Of a stretch of DNA of 26,799 nt, positions 16,292 to 24,133 are shown in pieces. The notes under the pieces were generated by a model, which saw nothing but the letters and a program-made list of their open reading frames with translations, had not been told where the DNA came from and did not search any database. Position 1 is the first letter of the stretch; every line of letters starts with the position of its first letter. Position numbers and translations under genes: made by a program. The DNA is taken from the NCBI GenBank assembly GCA_934098555.1, contig CAKOOQ010000018.1, positions 1 to 26,799 of the forward strand. Reading direction: 5' to 3'. The DNA comes from an uncultured Bacilli bacterium (lineage in GTDB: Bacteria; Bacillota_I; Bacilli_A; RF39; UBA660).

Positions 16292-16319
16292 ATTTTAGCA
16301 CAAAATCACATAATGTCAA
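16292..16319 (-). promoter_or_regulatory. Promoter of the metG T-box transcript
   Basis: Minus strand: perfect -35 TTGACA (16314-16319), 16-bp spacer, extended -10 TGC-TAAAAT (16292-16297). The -35 lies inside the end of spoVT. Confidence 0.85.
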
Positions 16320-16812
16320 TTTTATTTACAATGATTTTTTCTAGAAAAGAAAGAAAACTTTTCATAAAAGGGAGAATCCTTTCCTTATTATATAGAATAA
16401 TAAAACCAGTCATATCTCCATGAATATTAATAGGTTTAATATACCACCAACCCGTTTTATCAAAATTTGTTTCTTCGCTGATAGATTCATATTCTTCAAA
16501 AGATTCTAAAAGCTTGGAAAAAGAAGAAGGAAGCTTTAAACCTTGCTGCAAAAAGTCACTACTTGCAATAATTTCTTCTTTATCTGAAATAGCCATATCT
16601 AAATTCATTTGTTCTTTCGCGTTATCTACAAGATAGGAGGCAATATCTTTTAAGCCCCATAAACGCGAATATTTTTGTAAGTAAATTGCCTTATCTTTAA
16701 CATAAATTTCTAAATCTTCACCATCTTTAATACCTAATGTTTTACGTATTTCTTTTGGAAGAACAATTCGACCTAATTCATCGACCTTACGAATAATTCC
16801 TGTTTCTTTCAA
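16306..16812 (-). CDS. spoVT: SpoVT-like AbrB-family transcription regulator
   Basis: A 168-aa DNA-binding regulator. Residues 1-50 form the AbrB swapped-hairpin domain (KETGIIRKVDELGRIVLPKE, then IRKTLGI), followed by a GAF-like C-terminal domain as in B. subtilis SpoVT, which tunes late forespore genes. An in-frame GTG at 16821 overlaps the Shine-Dalgarno CGGAG; TTG 16812, eight bases further, gives a start aligned with B. subtilis SpoVT (MKATGIVRR). It directly follows mfd, as in B. subtilis. In a non-sporulating host it would be a general stress or transition regulator. Confidence 0.9.
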   Translation of the reverse strand: MKETGIIRKVDELGRIVLPKEIRKTLGIKDGEDLEIYVKDKAIYLQKYSRLWGLKDIASYLVDNAKEQMNLDMAISDKEEIIASSDFLQQGLKLPSSFSKLLESFEEYESISEETNFDKTGWWYIKPINIHGDMTGFIILYNKERILPFMKSFLSFLEKIIVNKIDIM

Positions 16813-16859
16813 AGTATTCACTCCGTTCTACTTACTTAGTTTGGAGAAACCTACTTTTT

Positions 16860-19800
16860 TTATACGGATAAATCATCACAGATTCTCTGAATTAATGGAA
16901 CAAGATAATAAACAAAATGTTTATCTAAATTTATAATATTTAATTTGATACCAATTTCATTGTTTTCATATTTAATTTCAAAATTTTGATTTATATTAAA
17001 AGCTTCTAAGAAAAGCTTATCACCTTTTATCTTACTTGACATCTCTTCAGGTATCCACAATAAGACAAAACGATTATTTTGCGTAACTTTCGTTATTTTT
17101 AAACGTTCGGCAAGCTTTTCAAACCATTCTTCGTACATATAAATTTCTATTTCTTTTGTAATTTGGCCAAAACGGTCTTCTAAGGTCTTTTTAACGTCTT
17201 CTAATTTTTGATAAGAATCAATTTCATTTATCATTTTATGAATTTCAATTTTAATTTCTTCATCAGAAACATAGGTATCAGAAATGTGTGTTTCCACTTT
17301 AATAAGTGAATCACTTTCCTCATCATCTTCAACCATTTCACCTTTTAGTCGTTTCATTTCCTCTTCAATCATTTTCATATAAAGACTTATACCAACGGTA
17401 TCAACAAAGCCTGCTTGTTCACTTCCTAGTAAATCTCCGGCACCCCTGATGGACAAGTCACGCATTGCAATTTTATAACCACTACCAAGTTCAGTAAAAT
17501 CACGGATGGCTTGTAATCTTTTAACCGCATCATCATTAAGCATCTTATTTTTATCATATAATAAGTAAGCATAAGCAATTTTATTACTTCGCCCAACTCT
17601 TCCTCTTAACTGATAAAGTTGACTTAAACCAAAGCGGTCAGCATCATAAATAATTAAAGTATTAGCATTTGGTATATCAATACCCGTTTCAATAATCGTG
17701 GTACTTACTAAAATATCAAATTTATGATTGATAAAATCTTCCATAATCTTATCAAGTTCCTCTTTATTTAAACGACCATGCGCATATTCAATTCGTGCTT
17801 CTGGAACCAGAGATTGCAAGTTACTAACAGCTTTTTCAATCGTATCAACCCGATTATATAAAACAAAACACTGACCATTGCGACCTAATTCTTTATAAAT
17901 GGCATCTTTTACAATGGTATCACTTTCTGGGATTACATACGTTTGAATAGGATAACGGTTGACTGGTGGGGTATCAATGATAGACAAATCTCTTAAACCG
18001 GATAAACTCATTTTTAAAGTTCTTGGAATAGGAGTGGCAGATAAGGTTAGAACATTGACATCTTTTTTTAAATTTTTAATTTTTTCTTTATGAGTTACCC
18101 CAAATCGTTGTTCTTCATCGATAACCAGTAATCCCAATTTTTTAGGCTTTATCTTATCAGATAATAAACGATGCGTCCCAAAAATAATATCAATTTTTCC
18201 ACTTTCTAAATCTTTTAAAATTTCCGCGGCTTCTTTAGCTGAGGTAAAACGATTAAAAAGACGAATTTCCACAGGAAAATTTTTAAATCTTTCTAACGCG
18301 GATTCATATTGTTGTTTAGATAAAATAGTTGTTGGACACAGATACATAACTTGTCTATTATTACAAATTGTTTTAAACATTGCTCGAAAGGCAACTTCTG
18401 TTTTGCCAAAGCCAACGTCCCCACAAAGTAAACGGTCCATAGGTACTTTTGAATCTAAATCTTTTAAAATATCATCAATGGCATGTTGCTGATCTTTCGT
18501 TGGTTCATATATAAAGTCATGAGCAAACATATTTTCTTCCGCAAAATCCTTGTATGCTTCTCCTTGAACACTATTACGTAAGGCATATAATTTAATAAGT
18601 TCACCAGAAATATCTTTAATTTTCTTTTGGATAGCTTGTTTTTTACGTTGCCATGAAGAAGAATTTAATTTGTTAATTTGAGGCTTCGTCCCGTCCTTAT
18701 CACTATATTTATAAATACTCGATATTTTTTCAACTGGAACGTAAACACGGTCATTACCTAAGTACGCTATTTGAAGGTAATCTTTTTTTAAACCACCCAC
18801 CGTTAAAGTAACAACACCCGTATAAATACCAATACCATGTGCCCTATGAACAACATAATCGCCTGTTTGAATAGCATCTAAGCTTCTAATTTTTTTACCA
18901 ATATGTAAATTATTTTTATAAACAACTTTTTCTTTAACTTCTTCAATATCATTTTCGGATATAACAATTAAGTTATCCCAAATAAAACCTTTATTAATCT
19001 TACTTTTAACAACATTAATTTTACCAGAAAAAAGTTCATCTTCCTTAGTTATAACCACTTTTTCATCAAATAATTCTTTAATTTCTTCTACCTGTTCACT
19101 TGTTGAAAGAAAAAAAGCTATCGTTTTCTTTTGCAATAAATTTTTTTCAACAAAAGATTTTAATTTGTTAAAATCTCCTTTAAAGTTTTCAATATCCAAG
19201 GTTTTATACTGACAAACATTTGCTTTTGTCATTTCATTTATAATTGTATTTATATAAATTTCTTTACTTGGTTGCAATTCTTCTAAAGCATAAAAATACT
19301 TTTTATCTTCTAAGTTTTGTTCTTTTAAATAATTTTCTTTTTCTTCGAGTAAACCCGTATAAGCCGTCATTATTTGAGGATAATCATAATAAAAAACTGT
19401 ACTATTAGGAAGATAGTCCAATAAGGAATTGGTCTGTGTTGTCGTGATTTCATCCACTGGTTTACAGGTTATTTCATCGACTTTTTCAATGGTTCTTTGG
19501 GTATTTTCATCAAAATAACGAATGCTTTCAATGGTATCTCCAAAAAATTCAATTCTTATCGGATGCTTTTCATCCACAAGGAAAACATCCAAAACAAAAC
19601 CACGAACGGCATATTCGCCCGTTGAAGTTACCATGGAGTCCCGATTATAACCTAAATTCTCAAGCTTTTCAACAAGTTTATCACGGTTAATATCCATATT
19701 AAGGGTTATTTTTTGATATAAAGATTTTTGGTAATCACGAGGTGGATTCAATTTTAAATAGCCCATCATATTCGTCACAACAATACATTTTTGATTACTT

Positions 19801-20078
19801 ATTTTTTCTAAAGTTTCCAAACGTTTAAGCTTTAATTCAGGAGATACCGCTAAAGCTAAAGATGTTAAAAAATCATCCATAGGAAAAAGATAAACATTAT
19901 CAGTATAGGTTTCCAAATAATGTTCTATTTTATTGGCATCATATAAATTTGTCGTAACTATAATAAGGGAATCATCTTGTTTATTAAAATAATTTACAAT
20001 ATAACGATAAGAAAGCTCTAATGTTAAACCTTCAATAATAGAACCGTTCTTATACTCAAATTCCGCAAAATTTTTCAT
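16860..20078 (-). CDS. mfd: Transcription-repair coupling factor
   Basis: Mfd removes RNA polymerase stalled at DNA lesions and recruits UvrA. The 1072-aa protein shows the usual modules: UvrB-like D1-D3 (about residues 1-340), the CarD-like polymerase-interaction domain (about 400-460, GDYVVHRAHGIGIYTG), the helicase/translocase with GDVGFGKT (about 554-561), DEEQRFG (655-661), a TRG/GRVGRS region and the C-terminal TRCF domain. ATG 20078 follows AGGTGG with TTTG spacing; the in-frame TTG three bases earlier is too close to that box. The gene lies 8 bp after pth and before spoVT, as in B. subtilis, but the fin gene normally between pth and mfd is missing. Confidence 0.97.
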   Translation of the reverse strand: MKNFAEFEYKNGSIIEGLTLELSYRYIVNYFNKQDDSLIIVTTNLYDANKIEHYLETYTDNVYLFPMDDFLTSLALAVSPELKLKRLETLEKISNQKCIVVTNMMGYLKLNPPRDYQKSLYQKITLNMDINRDKLVEKLENLGYNRDSMVTSTGEYAVRGFVLDVFLVDEKHPIRIEFFGDTIESIRYFDENTQRTIEKVDEITCKPVDEITTTQTNSLLDYLPNSTVFYYDYPQIMTAYTGLLEEKENYLKEQNLEDKKYFYALEELQPSKEIYINTIINEMTKANVCQYKTLDIENFKGDFNKLKSFVEKNLLQKKTIAFFLSTSEQVEEIKELFDEKVVITKEDELFSGKINVVKSKINKGFIWDNLIVISENDIEEVKEKVVYKNNLHIGKKIRSLDAIQTGDYVVHRAHGIGIYTGVVTLTVGGLKKDYLQIAYLGNDRVYVPVEKISSIYKYSDKDGTKPQINKLNSSSWQRKKQAIQKKIKDISGELIKLYALRNSVQGEAYKDFAEENMFAHDFIYEPTKDQQHAIDDILKDLDSKVPMDRLLCGDVGFGKTEVAFRAMFKTICNNRQVMYLCPTTILSKQQYESALERFKNFPVEIRLFNRFTSAKEAAEILKDLESGKIDIIFGTHRLLSDKIKPKKLGLLVIDEEQRFGVTHKEKIKNLKKDVNVLTLSATPIPRTLKMSLSGLRDLSIIDTPPVNRYPIQTYVIPESDTIVKDAIYKELGRNGQCFVLYNRVDTIEKAVSNLQSLVPEARIEYAHGRLNKEELDKIMEDFINHKFDILVSTTIIETGIDIPNANTLIIYDADRFGLSQLYQLRGRVGRSNKIAYAYLLYDKNKMLNDDAVKRLQAIRDFTELGSGYKIAMRDLSIRGAGDLLGSEQAGFVDTVGISLYMKMIEEEMKRLKGEMVEDDEESDSLIKVETHISDTYVSDEEIKIEIHKMINEIDSYQKLEDVKKTLEDRFGQITKEIEIYMYEEWFEKLAERLKITKVTQNNRFVLLWIPEEMSSKIKGDKLFLEAFNINQNFEIKYENNEIGIKLNIINLDKHFVYYLVPLIQRICDDLSV

Positions 20079-20086
20079 CAAACCAC

Positions 20087-20638
20087 CTACTTTGTGTTAT
20101 ATTTATTCATTGTTTTTGGAATACCATTTTGGACAAAAGAATAAATAATTTCTTTATAAAGAGAATAATTGTCCTTAAAATAATTCATTTCTTCTTTGGA
20201 AAATTTACCTAATACATGATGAATAGCATCGCCACCTTTGTCATGGGCAATCCCTATTTTTAAACGTGCAAAAGAATCCGTACCTAATGTATGGATAATT
20301 GACTTAATTCCATTATGACCACCGGCACTACTATTTATTTTTATTTTATGACGTCCAAAAGGTAAATCCATGTCATCTTGAATAACCAAGATATCTTCTG
20401 GAAGAATGTCATAATATTTTGCAATTTTACCAACACTTAAACCACTCTCATTCATATACGTTAAAGGTTTAACAAAAAGACATTTTTCGCCTTCTATATC
20501 ACATGTTTTTAATAATGCTTGGAATTTTTTTTCTAATGTAAAATCCGTAAGAAAAGAATCTAAAACCATAAATCCAACATTATGTCTTGTATTTTCATAC
20601 TCTTTTCCTGGGTTACCTAAACCTACAATAAGTTTCAC
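20087..20638 (-). CDS. pth: Peptidyl-tRNA hydrolase
   Basis: Recycles peptidyl-tRNA released from stalled ribosomes. The 183-aa protein has GLGNPGKEYENTRHNVGF with N10 and the catalytic H20, D93 region IQDDMDLPFGR, and GGHNGIKSI, all of the Pth1 family. The start codon is GTG 20638, eight bases after GGAGG. It begins 5 bp after trmN6. In B. subtilis this gene (spoVC) lies further away beside glmU-prs-ctc; here it has joined the dnaX-metG cluster with mfd and spoVT. Confidence 0.96.
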   Translation of the reverse strand: MKLIVGLGNPGKEYENTRHNVGFMVLDSFLTDFTLEKKFQALLKTCDIEGEKCLFVKPLTYMNESGLSVGKIAKYYDILPEDILVIQDDMDLPFGRHKIKINSSAGGHNGIKSIIHTLGTDSFARLKIGIAHDKGGDAIHHVLGKFSKEEMNYFKDNYSLYKEIIYSFVQNGIPKTMNKYNTK

Positions 20639-20643
20639 TTTTA

Positions 20644-21360
20644 CTACCTCCTAAATATATTTTGATACGTTTCTAGATTATGAATATCAATTGGTGCATA
20701 AACTTTCGTGCCAAAATTGCCACTTTTAACACACGTAATTAGAACCATTTCCGGTTTTGATGTTATTTTAGCGTGAATAAATTGTAATTCCTTAACAGCA
20801 AAACCATATTTATTAGCATAAACAATAAGTTCGTCAATACGACTGGGAACATGAACCATGTATAGTTTGCCCTTATCTTTAAGCAAATATTTAGCCATTT
20901 GAAAAATATCTTCTAATTTTATTGTTATTTCATGACGCGCAATACTTTTTAATTCATTTTTGTTAATATGACTTGTACTTGAATACTTAAAATAAGGGGG
21001 ATTGCATAAAATGACATCGAAATTATTTCCCGGGAAATAATTTTGGAGATTTAAAACACTATCCTTTATTAGAGAAATATTATTTCCCATACCATTTTGA
21101 TTAACCGATTCCTGCGCTAATTCAAAAATTTCAGGTTGATATTCTACACCAATGACATTTTTATGATATTTGTTTGTGATTAAAATAGGAATAACCGCAT
21201 TACCTGTACAAAAATCAATAATCTTTTCATCGTTTTGTTTTATCTCAGCAAATTCAAACAGCAAAATGGAATCTAAAGAAAATTTAAAAGCCTCTTCGTA
21301 TTGATAAACTTTTAGATTAGGATAATCAAAAAGCCAGTTAAGAGTTTTATTCATTTGCAT
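20644..21360 (-). CDS. trmN6: TrmN6/YabB-type tRNA adenine-N6 methyltransferase
   Basis: A 238-aa Rossmann-fold methyltransferase. The SAM loop is IIDFCTGNAVIPI and the catalytic motif is NPPYF, typical of N6-adenine methylation; TrmN6 (YfiC) modifies A37 of tRNA1(Val). The N-terminal KFSLDSILL matches the family (SxDxxLL). Candidate starts run from 21384; GAGGT lies just before ATG 21360, which overlaps the end of ricT by 14 bp. The product corresponds to YabB, in the same place after yaaT as in B. subtilis, but the GIY-YIG (yazA) and rsmI genes that follow there are missing. A Noc palindrome lies inside the gene. Confidence 0.88.
   Translation of the reverse strand: MQMNKTLNWLFDYPNLKVYQYEEAFKFSLDSILLFEFAEIKQNDEKIIDFCTGNAVIPILITNKYHKNVIGVEYQPEIFELAQESVNQNGMGNNISLIKDSVLNLQNYFPGNNFDVILCNPPYFKYSSTSHINKNELKSIARHEITIKLEDIFQMAKYLLKDKGKLYMVHVPSRIDELIVYANKYGFAVKELQFIHAKITSKPEMVLITCVKSGNFGTKVYAPIDIHNLETYQNIFRR
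21020..21043. other. Noc-binding-site palindrome 3 (inside trmN6)
   Basis: Core ATTTCCCGGGAAAT at 21025-21038, extended by matching flanks to a perfect 24-bp palindrome. In frame it encodes NYFPGNNF just before the NPPYF motif region of trmN6. Confidence 0.75.
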
Positions 21361-22123
21361 CATGTACCTCGATGAGCTCTTCATCTATCAAAACTTTGTA
21401 TGTTCTATTTAGGATATCAACCTGAGTAACTCTACCTTCGCCTTCTTTAAGGTTAACTTTATCCCCAACTTTAGGTAAATTTTTACTACATCTAACATAT
21501 TCATCATCTTCATAAGACAAACAACATAAAAGACGGCCACAAACACCATTGATTTTGGAAGGATTTAAAGCAATGTTTTGATTCTTTGCCATTTGCATCG
21601 TAATAGATGCATTGACTTTATAACATCCTGAGCAACAAAGTTTTCGGCCACATATCCCAATACCACCGACTTCACTTGCCTTATCACGAGCACCTATTTG
21701 CCGAAGTTCAATACGTGTTTTATATTTAGCAGCAAGTATTTTAGCAAGTTCTCGAAAATCAACTCTTTGATCTGCATAAAAATTAAAAAGCAATTGCTTA
21801 CGATCAAAGGTAAAAGAGGCATCAACAAAGTTCATATCTAGCTTATTTTTTTTTGCTTCCTTTTTAGCTGTCTGTAAAGCTTCTTCCGCATCTTTTAAAT
21901 TTCTTAAATATTGTTCATAATCTTTCTTAGTCGCGATACGAATAATTTTCTTAATATCTTCTTCTTTTATATTCGCGTCAGTTATTTTACGAATGACTTT
22001 ACCAAATTGTAAGCCTTTTTCTGTCTCTACAATAACGGTAACTTTATTAGGAATAAAAACATTTTCTATTTTAAAATAATAACCTTTTCCTTTATCTTTA
22101 AAAACAACTTCATATATATTCAC
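21347..22123 (-). CDS. ricT: RicT (YaaT), PSP1-domain protein of the RicAFT complex
   Basis: A 258-aa PSP1-domain protein. B. subtilis RicT (YaaT), with RicA and RicF, binds Fe-S clusters and helps RNase Y mature mRNAs; it also promotes Spo0A phosphorylation, competence and biofilms. Eight cysteines stand at 158, 163, 164, 167, 195, 200, 201 and 212 (GICGRKLCCSGC and GVCGRLLCCLSY), the family's cluster-binding pattern. The start is GTG 22123, five bases after AGGTG, overlapping no gene. It follows holB by one base, as in B. subtilis. The ricA and ricF genes are not in the window. Confidence 0.92.
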   Translation of the reverse strand: MNIYEVVFKDKGKGYYFKIENVFIPNKVTVIVETEKGLQFGKVIRKITDANIKEEDIKKIIRIATKKDYEQYLRNLKDAEEALQTAKKEAKKNKLDMNFVDASFTFDRKQLLFNFYADQRVDFRELAKILAAKYKTRIELRQIGARDKASEVGGIGICGRKLCCSGCYKVNASITMQMAKNQNIALNPSKINGVCGRLLCCLSYEDDEYVRCSKNLPKVGDKVNLKEGEGRVTQVDILNRTYKVLIDEELIEVHDANE

Positions 22124-22124
22124 T

Positions 22125-22961
22125 TTAACACCTACTTTCTAAAACAAATCGGTCCAAAAGAAGAGCCGTATTTAAGTTAAAATTCAAATCATCTAAAATA
22201 TTAGAAATAAATCGAATTTGACTATAGAAATAGCTTGCTTCTTTTTTTAATAAAAATTGTAAATCCCTATATTCTTCCTTTAAATTTTCACTTTTTAATT
22301 TACATAAATAAAGATGATAATAAATATCAAATAAAGCCTGAAACAAATATTTCAATTCTTTTTTATCATGAATAAGTGGCATTAATACTTGTTTATTATA
22401 AATCAAGGTATAGTCACCAGCCGTTTCATACTCCTTTATGTAATTAATTGCCAAATCAAGCCAAACTTTAGGAAGACTAGAAAGCACTTCTTTTTGATAA
22501 TTTACTCTTACAATTTCACAACGACTTTTAATGGTATCGATTATATTTTCTTTATTGTCCGTAATAAAAAAACCTAAAATATTATCCTCGGGTTCCTCTA
22601 AAAACTTTAAGATAGTATTAGCACTTGAGGGATTTAAATCCTCGGCATTCAAAATAACATACATATTATATTTTGAGAAAATAGGTTTTGTTTGAAAAGA
22701 ACTCTTTAAATTAATAATTTGTTCTTTTTTTATTGTATTACCATCTGGACGAATAATAATTAAACTTGGTAAACTTTCTGTTAATAATAAATGTTTTAAT
22801 TTGGCATTTTCTTCGTCATTATCCGTTTCGTTAATTTTACTTAAAAAGCTTAAAAGGTCATTTAAACACTCATCTTGATTATTTGTTTCAAGCAAAAAAG
22901 CATGAGAAAGACGATTACTCATGTATTCATGATACAACGTATTTAAGCCGGATGTTTCCAT
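22125..22961 (-). CDS. holB: DNA polymerase III delta' subunit
   Basis: Clamp-loader subunit of the replicative polymerase. The 278-aa protein has the delta'-type AAA+ fold without a Walker A motif, the sensor region NAEDLNPSSANTILKFLEEPEDNILGFFITDN, and the SRC motif TIKSRCEIV. The zinc cysteines of some delta' proteins are missing. In-frame GTG 22970 and ATG 22967 overlap the ribosome site AAAGGTG; ATG 22961, six bases after it, is preferred. The place between the bofA-like gene and ricT matches the B. subtilis order apart from the intervening rrn and tmk genes. Confidence 0.92.
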   Translation of the reverse strand: METSGLNTLYHEYMSNRLSHAFLLETNNQDECLNDLLSFLSKINETDNDEENAKLKHLLLTESLPSLIIIRPDGNTIKKEQIINLKSSFQTKPIFSKYNMYVILNAEDLNPSSANTILKFLEEPEDNILGFFITDNKENIIDTIKSRCEIVRVNYQKEVLSSLPKVWLDLAINYIKEYETAGDYTLIYNKQVLMPLIHDKKELKYLFQALFDIYYHLYLCKLKSENLKEEYRDLQFLLKKEASYFYSQIRFISNILDDLNFNLNTALLLDRFVLESRC

Positions 22962-22976
22962 AGGCATCACCTTTAA

Positions 22977-23162
22977 TTATTTTACAATAAAAAACAAAAT
23001 AATTAAAGAAGAAAGCCCTGGTATACCTAGCAAAGTTACTATCCCAACAGTAATTATATTAATCGGAATATAAATATGTAAGGAGGTAATAAAATAATTA
23101 AGTCCATATAACAATAAAAAGGCAAAAACTACTTTTTTGACAAAATTTTTTAGTTTTTTCAT
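22977..23162 (-). CDS. bofA: BofA-like small membrane protein
   Basis: A 61-aa protein with a basic start (KKLKNFVKK) and two membrane helices (about residues 10-27 and 35-60). The second half, with NIITVGIVTLLGIPGLSSLI, matches the conserved C-terminal part of BofA, which in B. subtilis holds the pro-sigma-K protease SpoIVFB inactive until engulfment is complete. It is shorter than B. subtilis BofA (87 aa). AAAGGA precedes the ATG. It sits after recR, as bofA does in B. subtilis, supporting the assignment. Whether the host forms spores is not shown. Confidence 0.78.
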   Translation of the reverse strand: MKKLKNFVKKVVFAFLLLYGLNYFITSLHIYIPINIITVGIVTLLGIPGLSSLIILFFIVK

Positions 23163-23189
23163 GCTTTCAGTTCCTTTGTAAAAGATATG

Positions 23190-23217
23190 AAAAAATTCCA
23201 GATTTTATTCTGAAATT
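23190..23217 (-). terminator. Terminator after recR
   Basis: Minus strand: AATTTCAGA and TCTGGAATT form a 9-bp stem (one G-U) with a 6-nt loop and a following T run. The recR stop codon lies in the loop. Confidence 0.65.
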
Positions 23218-23813
23218 ATCTTTCTATCATTTAAAGCCTTATCTAAGGTAAACATATCTAAATAATCAATCTCGGCACCACTTGGTAAACCATAAGATAA
23301 TCTTGATATTTTAACTTCTTGTCCTTCAAAAAGCTTATTTATATATAAAGTTGTTGTTTCTCCTTCAATAGTTCCTTTTAAAGCTAAAATTAACTCTGGA
23401 TGATTCATTTCCTTTACTCTTTTTAAAAGAGGTGTCAAGTTGATATCATCAACACCAATATCGTCAATAGGCGATATTAAACCATTTAAAACATGATAGA
23501 CCCCCTTAAAATTACCGGCCTTTTCAAAAGCATATATACTTTTATAATCCTCAACAACACAAATGAGTTCTTTTTTTCTGGTTTCATCCGAACATATGGG
23601 GCAAATATCTCTATCAGTAAGATTTCCACATACTGAGCAAGGATGAAGTTTATTCTTAGCTTCTAGCAAAGCATGACTCGCCATTTCTATTTCTTCTAAT
23701 GAAATATCTAGAACAGATAAAGCCATTCTTTCTGCACTTTTTTCTCCAATACCAGGAAATTTTTTAAAAAAATTAATGATTTCTTCTAAACTATCCGGAT
23801 AAACTGAATTCAT
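23205..23813 (-). CDS. recR: Recombination mediator RecR
   Basis: RecR works with RecO and RecF to load RecA on gapped DNA. The 202-aa protein has the N-terminal helix-hairpin-helix (FFKKFPGIGEKSAERMA), a four-cysteine zinc finger (C59, C62, C71, C74), and a Toprim domain starting at ICVVED (E88). Length and order are standard. ATG 23813 lies one base before the ybaB stop codon, so the two are coupled; there is only a weak ribosome site. The ybaB-recR pair is conserved across bacteria. Confidence 0.97.
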   Translation of the reverse strand: MNSVYPDSLEEIINFFKKFPGIGEKSAERMALSVLDISLEEIEMASHALLEAKNKLHPCSVCGNLTDRDICPICSDETRKKELICVVEDYKSIYAFEKAGNFKGVYHVLNGLISPIDDIGVDDINLTPLLKRVKEMNHPELILALKGTIEGETTTLYINKLFEGQEVKISRLSYGLPSGAEIDYLDMFTLDKALNDRKIISE

Positions 23814-23814
23814 A

Positions 23815-24117
23815 CTACATTAATCCATCAAGCATACCAGCATATTGGCCCATTTTACTTTGAAATTCTTTCTCAATATCAGCCACAGCATTTTTTTGAG
23901 CTAAAACAATAAAATCTTCAAGCATTTCAATATCTTCTTTATCTAAACTATCCTTATTTATTGTTATTTTAGTAAGTTCTTTCTTACCATTTAGAACAAC
24001 TTCAACGAATTCATATTTCCCGGGAAATAATTTTTGATTAATTTCTTCCTTCTTTTTTTGAATGTCTCTTTGCATTCTTTGCGCTTGTTGCATAATACTT
24101 TGCATATTCATATTCAT
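23815..24117 (-). CDS. ybaB: YbaB/EbfC nucleoid-associated protein
   Basis: A 100-aa DNA-binding dimer of the YbaB/EbfC family (YaaK in B. subtilis), found between dnaX and recR in most bacteria. The N-terminal helix is MQQAQRMQRDIQKKKEEI, followed by the beta region and the acidic helix EDIEMLEDFIVLAQ and an end rich in Gly and Met. Two further in-frame ATGs (24111 and 24105) follow the first; AAGGA favours 24117 or 24111. A Noc palindrome in the gene encodes the segment LFPGKY. Confidence 0.93.
   Translation of the reverse strand: MNMNMQSIMQQAQRMQRDIQKKKEEINQKLFPGKYEFVEVVLNGKKELTKITINKDSLDKEDIEMLEDFIVLAQKNAVADIEKEFQSKMGQYAGMLDGLM
24015..24028. other. Noc-binding-site palindrome 4 (inside ybaB)
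   Basis: Exact ATTTCCCGGGAAAT, encoding LFPGK in ybaB. The family tolerates variation here, since it is the link between the first helix and the beta sheet. Confidence 0.75.
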
Positions 24118-24133
24118 TTTCCTTCTTTCTTAA

